From: Saccoglossus kowalevskii
Taxonomy: Eukaryota; Hemichordata; Enteropneusta; Harrimaniidae
DNA: 40,219 bases
Direction: 5' to 3'
Assembly: GCF_000003605.2 (NCBI RefSeq)
Contig: NW_003114463.1
Location: 50,575-90,793, forward strand
A program made the translations under genes and the position numbers. The notes beneath the pieces are model-generated. The model had not been told where the DNA came from. It saw nothing but the letters and a program-made list of their open reading frames with translations, and made no database searches. Positions 35,015 through 40,219 of this stretch are shown here, one piece after another; the first letter of the stretch is position 1; every line of letters starts with the position of its first letter.

Positions 35015-35347
35015 TCAGGGGTTTTTCTAAACAGGGGAACAGGGGCGCAGCGCCCTGATACTCTCAACTGGCACCCTCTTACCGAATTGTCCATTGAGCT
35101 TTCAAGCCATAAATATATTTCTTGAGTCGCACACTTCTGTGATGCCGTACAAAATTGTTTTCTCCGTGAAAACTTCCCAGCAACACCAGCTGACAATGTG
35201 TCTGGACACCAAATACATTAAAATTACTCTATTTCAATGGCAATAGATACACCATTAAAACGGCGCAGAAACCTTCTGATATGGCGTTTCCAGGTCGATC
35301 GCCTGTGTGTGCTCCCTCTTGTTCATATTTTCTAGAAAAACCCCTGA
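35015..35347. mobile_element. Terminal-inverted-repeat element, TCAGGGG ends
   Basis: Perfect 15 bp terminal inverted repeats: TCAGGGGTTTTTCTA at 35015-35029 and its complement at 35333-35347. The 333 bp element is less AT-rich than its surroundings and has a 13 bp hairpin-like palindrome GGGCGCAGCGCCC at 35043-35055. The ends resemble those of some hAT-type MITEs, but I find no clear target duplication (flanks TTTACTA and CCATAAT), so the superfamily is open. The 81-codon minus frame at 34951-35196 is incidental. Confidence 0.75.
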
Positions 35348-35878
35348 CCATAATCCATAGCTATCAAGCTGTATATAAACCAGAATGCTCCTGACAACCT
35401 CCAGGCACAGTGAAAAAAGTTTGGTAGTATGTGACGTGACACTGTGGTGACATAGTTTTTTGATCTGCCCTGTTAAACAGTCTCAGCCAGAATTGGAGAC
35501 ACCATAATCAAGTGGGTGCTTGATGATGAATACAAAGACTAACAAAGATAAGTAAGACAGTATGTAACATAATCTGAGACTTAGTTGTTTTTTGCTTGTT
35601 ATTCAGATATCAAAACTAAGCCAGACATACAACATCATCACAGCCAACTAAAAGCAAAAGATTAACAAAGTGAGGTAAAAACAATACAATAAAGGATCAA
35701 ATACACGCCAGTTGTAAAGATTGCATCTTATAAAGTCATATTCAGGACAAAATGAAAATGTCAATGTCTTGGCCTTGTTGCATTGTAACTAAACAAATGA
35801 TGATGTATTGTTTGTATTGACTATCGAGAAACAGCTATCCAAGGAAATTATCATTGATACGGAAAGTTAAATTCTAAT
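35348..35878. other. Non-coding stretch, no supported feature
   Basis: I see nothing I can support here. Confidence 0.5.
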
Positions 35879-36005
35879 CTAGCTTGAATGGCGCGAGTTG
35901 TCAAGGCAACTAAAGCTTATACACTCATAATCAACTGTAAAGCAATGTAAGATGAAATCAATAAGATGGCCTTCTGGTTTTGTGTCGGGGTCTGTGGAAC
36001 TCATC
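35879..36005 (-). CDS. Tentative terminal exon (minus strand)
   Basis: On the minus strand an acceptor-like TAGTATTCCCTTCAG precedes GATGAGTTCC. From the ATG one base in, the frame runs about 41 codons to TAG (pieces MSSTDPDTKPEGHLIDF and HCFTVDYECISFSCLDNS). A second frame from the same acceptor (DEFHRPRHKTRRPSY then stop) is also possible. It is on the same strand as, and downstream of, the exon at 38784-38894, but nothing links them. Family unknown. Confidence 0.22.
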
Positions 36006-36819
36006 CTGAAGGGAATACTAACTAAATGCAAGATTAACTTGGATATAAAAAGAAAACAGGATGTTTGCAAATAATACATGCCTTTGGAGACTGAGGTTTA
36101 CAAGAGTGAAAACCACACATAGGAAAATTAAATTGGTGCAGCTGGATTGAGAAAGTCAATGAAAAGGGCAAAACCTTGACATGTCTAATAGTCCTAAGCA
36201 ATGGTTAAGTTCAGGGCTTGACACTAAGGGTAGTCCTATAGCCTGGGAAAAGAAAAACTGTATCTGTATAGTAACTAACTTGCGTTAACAGACTAGTACC
36301 GGGCAAATAAATAAGCAAAATATTTTGTACAAGTTGAGTTTAAAAGTTAACAACAAGCCCTGGCATGTGAAGACTGTGTACGCAGTTGTGTTTAATTGAA
36401 AAGCCTCACAGAATTGAATTGATTTCACATGTATAATGTGACTACTATAATTGCTCTATTAATACACATCTACTTACACAAATTACTACGGTAAAAATAA
36501 GTCATATTTGAATGATGTTATATATACAGCCAATGTGATTTTTGGTTTATATGTGTTTCTATTGGAGATGCGCTTCTAATAGAGCAAATATGGTATATAA
36601 AAATCAACACATGGTTGTGAAGCTTGTGACTTTCCTTGTATATAGTTTAAGCACTTGGGGTGAAACTATTGAACAAATTATGAGTTAAGTATGAAATAAG
36701 TACATAATAATACTCAAAATCTTCTAAGACATGGAGTGCTGATTCCACAATATTATGTACTCTGGAACATACTTGGTAGGTAGAAAGAGTAGATAGATTT
36801 ACAGATATAAAGTGTATAT
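36006..36819. other. Non-coding stretch with a family D fragment
   Basis: Only the family D fragment near 36557-36597 (TTTCTATTGGAGATGCGCTT, CTAATAGAGCAAATATGGTA) is recognisable. Confidence 0.5.
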
Positions 36820-37670
36820 AAAACCTACCTATGTAAAATAGTCTATGGCAGTGGTATGCATAGTAATCTACCTAACAATGCAAAAAAACCATTGGCAATG
36901 GTGATTCTGCATGTATATCTATCTACCTAACTATGTAAGAAAGCCATTGGCAATGGTAGATCGACATGTATACCTATCCACCTAACTAAGCAAGAAAGCC
37001 ATTGGCAATGGTAGATACATGTAAGCATGTTTACCTATCTACCTAACTATGCAAGAAAGCCATTGGCAATGGTAGATGTACATGTATACCTATATACCTA
37101 ACTATGCAAGAAAGCATTTGGCAATGGTAAATAAGCATGTATACCTATCTACCTAACTATGCAAGAAAGCATTTGGCAATGGTAAATAAGCATGTATACC
37201 TATCTACCTAACTAAGAAAGAAAGCCATTGGCAATGGTAGATGTACATGTATACCTATATACCTAACTATGCAAGAAAGCATTTGGCAATGGTAAATAAG
37301 CATGTATACCTATCTACCTAACTATGCAAGAAAGCATTTGGCAATGGTAAATAAGCATGTATACCTATCTACCTACCTAACTAAGAAAGAAAGCCATTGG
37401 CAATGGTAGATGTACATGTATACCTATATACCTAACTATGCAAGAAAGCATTTGGCAATGGTAAATAAGCATGTAGACCTAACTATGCAAGAAAGCCATT
37501 GGCAATGGTAGATAAGCATGTAGACCTATCTACCTAACTATGCAAGAAAACCTTTGGCAATGGTAGATAGGCATATATACCTATCTAACTAACTATGCAA
37601 GAAAGCCATTGGCAATGGTAAGTATAGAAATCAACCTAACTATGCAAGAAAGTCTGTGGCAATGGCATGC
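36820..37670 (+). repeat. 55 bp minisatellite with three-unit higher-order repeat
   Basis: About 16 units. Unit landmarks: CTACCTAACTATGCAAGAAA, GCCATTGGCAATGG (holding the inverted pair CCATTG/CAATGG), TAGATAAGCATGTATACCTA. In the centre three unit types alternate (TATATACC-led; TATCTACC-led; and AACTAAGAAAGAAAGCC), giving a higher-order period of 165 bp from 37091 to 37256 and 169 bp from 37256 to 37425, the extra four bases being a CTAC duplication. Edge units are diverged. Confidence 0.95.
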
Positions 37671-38396
37671 AACTCTGGACCATCTGGAACCCAATCTAAT
37701 GCTTGGACAGATAAAACAGTAACAAATTGCATATTGCCAATGAAAGAAATAAAATGAATTTACCTTAAGGCTATTTACGATAATTTCCCTTCATGATGTT
37801 TAAAGAACCCTTTGTCTTTATCAGAGAACTGTACTGAGTACACATGTAAAATGACTAACACAAAAAAATCACTTTCAGCAATATGTTCAAACAAATATCA
37901 TAACTCCTTCACTTTTCCATTCTGAGAACACTCAACAATCAGAAGAAAACCTTGATGACCTAAACAGGCTTCAAAGTGAAGATTGTTCTGTTAGATATTT
38001 AACTGTTGAAACTTTACATTTTAACATACATATTCACTCAAAGAAAAAACAAAAGTTTCTGCCATAAAGCCTCTAGAGGGGGCTAAGCTGAAACCACTGA
38101 TATATGATAATAGCTATACAATTTCTGCTTACAAAACAACAAAGTATACATAAACAGATAAGGTATTTGAGGGAACATGGAGATAAAACAGCAGTTATTA
38201 AAGTATGATTATTCCAGCTACATTCAATTTGATATGAATGATTCCATTGTTCAACTGAGGGCAATGTTGAAACTACCAATGTGAAGACATTCCTTATTTT
38301 AAGTAGAATAACACCAGACATAGACTCCAGTCATTCAAAGCTCTGTTACACATAAACTTGCACTCAACAATTCTTGTCAAAGCATGATATCTTCAT
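37671..38396. other. Non-coding stretch with one weak coding hint
   Basis: On the plus strand CACTTTTCCATTCTGAG, an acceptor-like tract ending at about 37927, is followed by an open frame to TAA at about 38066 (pieces NTQQSEENLDDLNRLQSEDC and VRYLTVETLHFN). It has no ATG and no partner exon. The 82-codon minus frame at 38073-38321 is unsupported. Confidence 0.35.
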
Positions 38397-38600
38397 TTAA
38401 CCTTTTCGTCACCAGTTTCCTCTTTTCATCACAAATTCACAAAATAGTCCCATTTTTAGTCAGCGCTTTCCTTCAGAAGATTGGGACAAAAATAAGCCAC
38501 ATATTTTGAGTAAAAATTAAAAATTGACTCAAATTGTGTCTACTGAAGAATATAAAAAAAAAGGCTCGGAAAAATTTGGGTCTGGTGGTGAAAAGGTTGA
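38397..38600 (+). mobile_element. MITE family C (piggyBac-like), near-complete copy
   Basis: Left end TTAACCTTTTCGTCACCAGT; right end CTGGTGGTGAAAAGGTTGA (TTAA mutated to TTGA). The interior agrees with the copy at 22062 (CTTTTCATCACAAATTCACA, TTCAGAAGATTGGGACAAAA, AAAAATTGACTCAAATT) with a deletion of the GGTTCATTTCCAG part. Overlapping 68- and 85-codon frames here are incidental. Confidence 0.9.
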
Positions 38601-38783
38601 TACTGATAAATAATATTGTAACATTATACATTGTCACATACAACATTTGCAGAAAAAACAAAATTGAAGTATCAAATATAAATTTTGACAGGAATGTAAT
38701 AAGCAAAGACACACTCACACGCATACACACTCACACATGATGTACACATACATACACTGACTGAGTAAATGTGAGAATCTTAC

Positions 38784-38894
38784 TGAGTTCTTCTGCTAAT
38801 TCTACTCTTCTTCCCTGCAGTAGTCTGGTTTTAATATCTTTTTCTTCAGAGTACTCTTCTAATACTTGTTTAACTTCCATTTCAAGTCTTCGGG
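38784..38894 (-). CDS. Internal exon of a coiled-coil protein gene (minus strand)
   Basis: A 111 bp exon bounded by a good acceptor (GCTTTGTTCACAG) and donor (CTCA/gtaagattc). It is phase 1 at both ends, so it is symmetric and could be skipped without a frame change. It encodes 36 full codons of a strongly charged helix: RRLEMEVKQVLEEYSEEKDI, then KTRLLQGRRVELAEEL. Leucine, valine and isoleucine fall at roughly heptad spacing among E/K/R, which suggests a coiled coil. The codons look coding, while flanking introns are AT-rich or repetitive. I do not recognise the protein family, and neighbouring exons are not evident: upstream on this strand lies the 29 bp array, downstream the CA-rich tract and a MITE. 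Confidence 0.75.
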
Positions 38895-40219
38895 CTGTGA
38901 ACAAAGCAAAAAAAATGGCTTAAAGTGATGACGACCCTAGCAACAACCTCTTCTAGTGACATATAGACATAGTATAGTGACATCTTCCTTTTGTTACATC
39001 ATGGTGACAGCTCATTTTGTGACATCATAGTAGCAACTCTTTATTGTGGCACATTGTATTGTCAATTCCCTATTGTGATACATCATGGGGACAACTTCCT
39101 CTCTCGACACATTATGATGACATCTCCCTATTGTGACACATTATGATGACATCTCCCTATTGTGACACATTACTGTGACAGTGCCCTCTTGTGACACATC
39201 ATGGTAAAGTCTCCCTATTGTGACACATTATGGGGACATCTCTCTCTTGTGACACATTATGGGAACATCTCTCTATTGTGACACATTAAAGTGAAATCTC
39301 CCTATTGTGACACATCACAGTAACACCTCCCTATTGTGCCACATTAAGGTAACACCTCTCCATTGTGACACATTACAGTAACACCTCCCTATTGTGACAC
39401 ATTACAGTAACACCTTCCTATTGTGACACATTACAGTTACATCTCCCTATTGTGACACATTACAGTAACATCTCCCTATTGTGACACATTACAGTAATAT
39501 CTCCCTATTGTGACACATTACAGTAACATCTCTCTATTGTGACACATTACAGTAACATCCCCCTATTGTGACACATTACAGTAACATCCCCCTATTGTGA
39601 CACATTACAGTAACACCTCTATTGCGACACATTACAGTAACACCTCTATTGCGACACATTACAGTAACACCTCCCTATTGCGACAGATTACAGTGACACC
39701 TCCCTATTGTGACACATTACAGTAACATCTCCCTATTGTGACACATTACAGTAACATCTCCCTATTGTATCATATTACAGTAACACCTCCCTATTGTGAC
39801 ACATTACAGTAACACCTCCCTATTGCTACACATTACAGTAACACCTCCCCATTGTGACACATTACAGAAACACCTCCCCATTGTGACACATTACAGAAAC
39901 ATCTCCATTTTGTATCATATTACAGTAACATCTCCATTTTGTATCATATTACAGTAACATCTCCCTAGTGTGACACATTACAGTAACATCTCTCTATTGT
40001 GACACATTACAGTAACATTTCCCTATTGTGACACATTACAGTAACATTTCCCTATTGTGACACATTACAGTAACATTTCCCTAGTGTGACACATTACAGT
40101 AACATCTCCCTAGTGTGACACATTACAGTAACATCTCTCTATTGTGACACATTACAGTAACATCCCCTATTGTGACACATTACAGTAACACCTCTATTGT
40201 GACACATTACAGTAACACC
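38895..40219 (+). repeat. 29 bp minisatellite, runs off the window end
   Basis: From about 38958 to the last base, roughly 43 units of CTCCCTATTGTGACACATTA plus CAGTAACAT (29 bp). The left 350 bp are diverged (TTGTTACATCATGGTGACAG, TTTTGTGACATCATAGTAGC, CGACACATTATGATGACATC). From about 39290 onward units are nearly identical, with variants such as CTCTATTGCGACACATTAC and three TTGTATCATATTACAG units (near 39767, 39911 and 39939). On the minus strand it would sit in the intron just upstream of the coiled-coil exon, with its edge about 60 bp from the acceptor. Confidence 0.95.

Noticed and set aside
36820-40219. CRISPR-like spaced repeats in the minisatellites
   Set aside because: The units are contiguous tandem repeats without unique spacers, in a eukaryotic context.

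Overview
The window looks like AT-rich nuclear DNA from a eukaryote, most likely a metazoan. No open frame exceeds about 140 codons. There are no operons, Shine-Dalgarno-led genes, rRNAs, tRNAs or CRISPR arrays that I can see. Minisatellites, a pentanucleotide microsatellite and many short non-autonomous DNA transposons (MITEs) fill much of the sequence, and the one convincing coding piece is an exon bounded by splice signals. A marine invertebrate would fit, but nothing here fixes the taxon. The sequence behaves like intron or intergenic DNA.

Layout. 1-4.0 kb: MITE family A copies at 1-185 and 3610-3811, the second sitting exactly between two copies of a ~170 bp duplication (3444-3990). 4.6-4.75 kb: two tentative 39 bp minus-strand exons. 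5.65-6.16 kb: a 42 bp minisatellite that stays open on both strands. 6.9-9.2 kb: three copies of an unnamed dispersed repeat, a (TAGAA)n run, two facing family A MITEs (8176-8685), a family C MITE and a family B MITE. 11.2-11.8 kb: a 73 bp minisatellite with a perfect 14 bp palindrome in most units. 14.2-15.7 kb: decayed local duplications, a family C MITE and a 50-N gap whose flanks are the same sequence. 19.3-22.3 kb: several family C MITEs, one split by a family B MITE, and a decayed duplication. 23.5 and 32.2 kb: family D MITEs. 25.1-27.1 kb: short tandem arrays with a CCTAACT core. 35.0-35.3 kb: an element with 15 bp terminal inverted repeats beginning TCAGGGG. 36.8-37.7 kb: a 55 bp minisatellite with three-unit higher-order structure. 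38.4 kb: another family C MITE. 38784-38894: a minus-strand coiled-coil exon. 38.96 kb to the end: a 29 bp minisatellite running out of the window.

Families A, B and D have unrelated interiors but share the same ends (TA, then CTGTAAAA ... TTTTACAG, then TA), so one Tc1/mariner-type transposase may have moved all three. Family C has TTAA flanks and ends beginning CCTTTTCACCACCAG, the arrangement expected of piggyBac-derived MITEs. No transposase gene is visible, so these are non-autonomous. The only gene I would defend is the one owning the 111 bp exon at 38.8 kb, read on the minus strand; other exon candidates are listed with low confidence.
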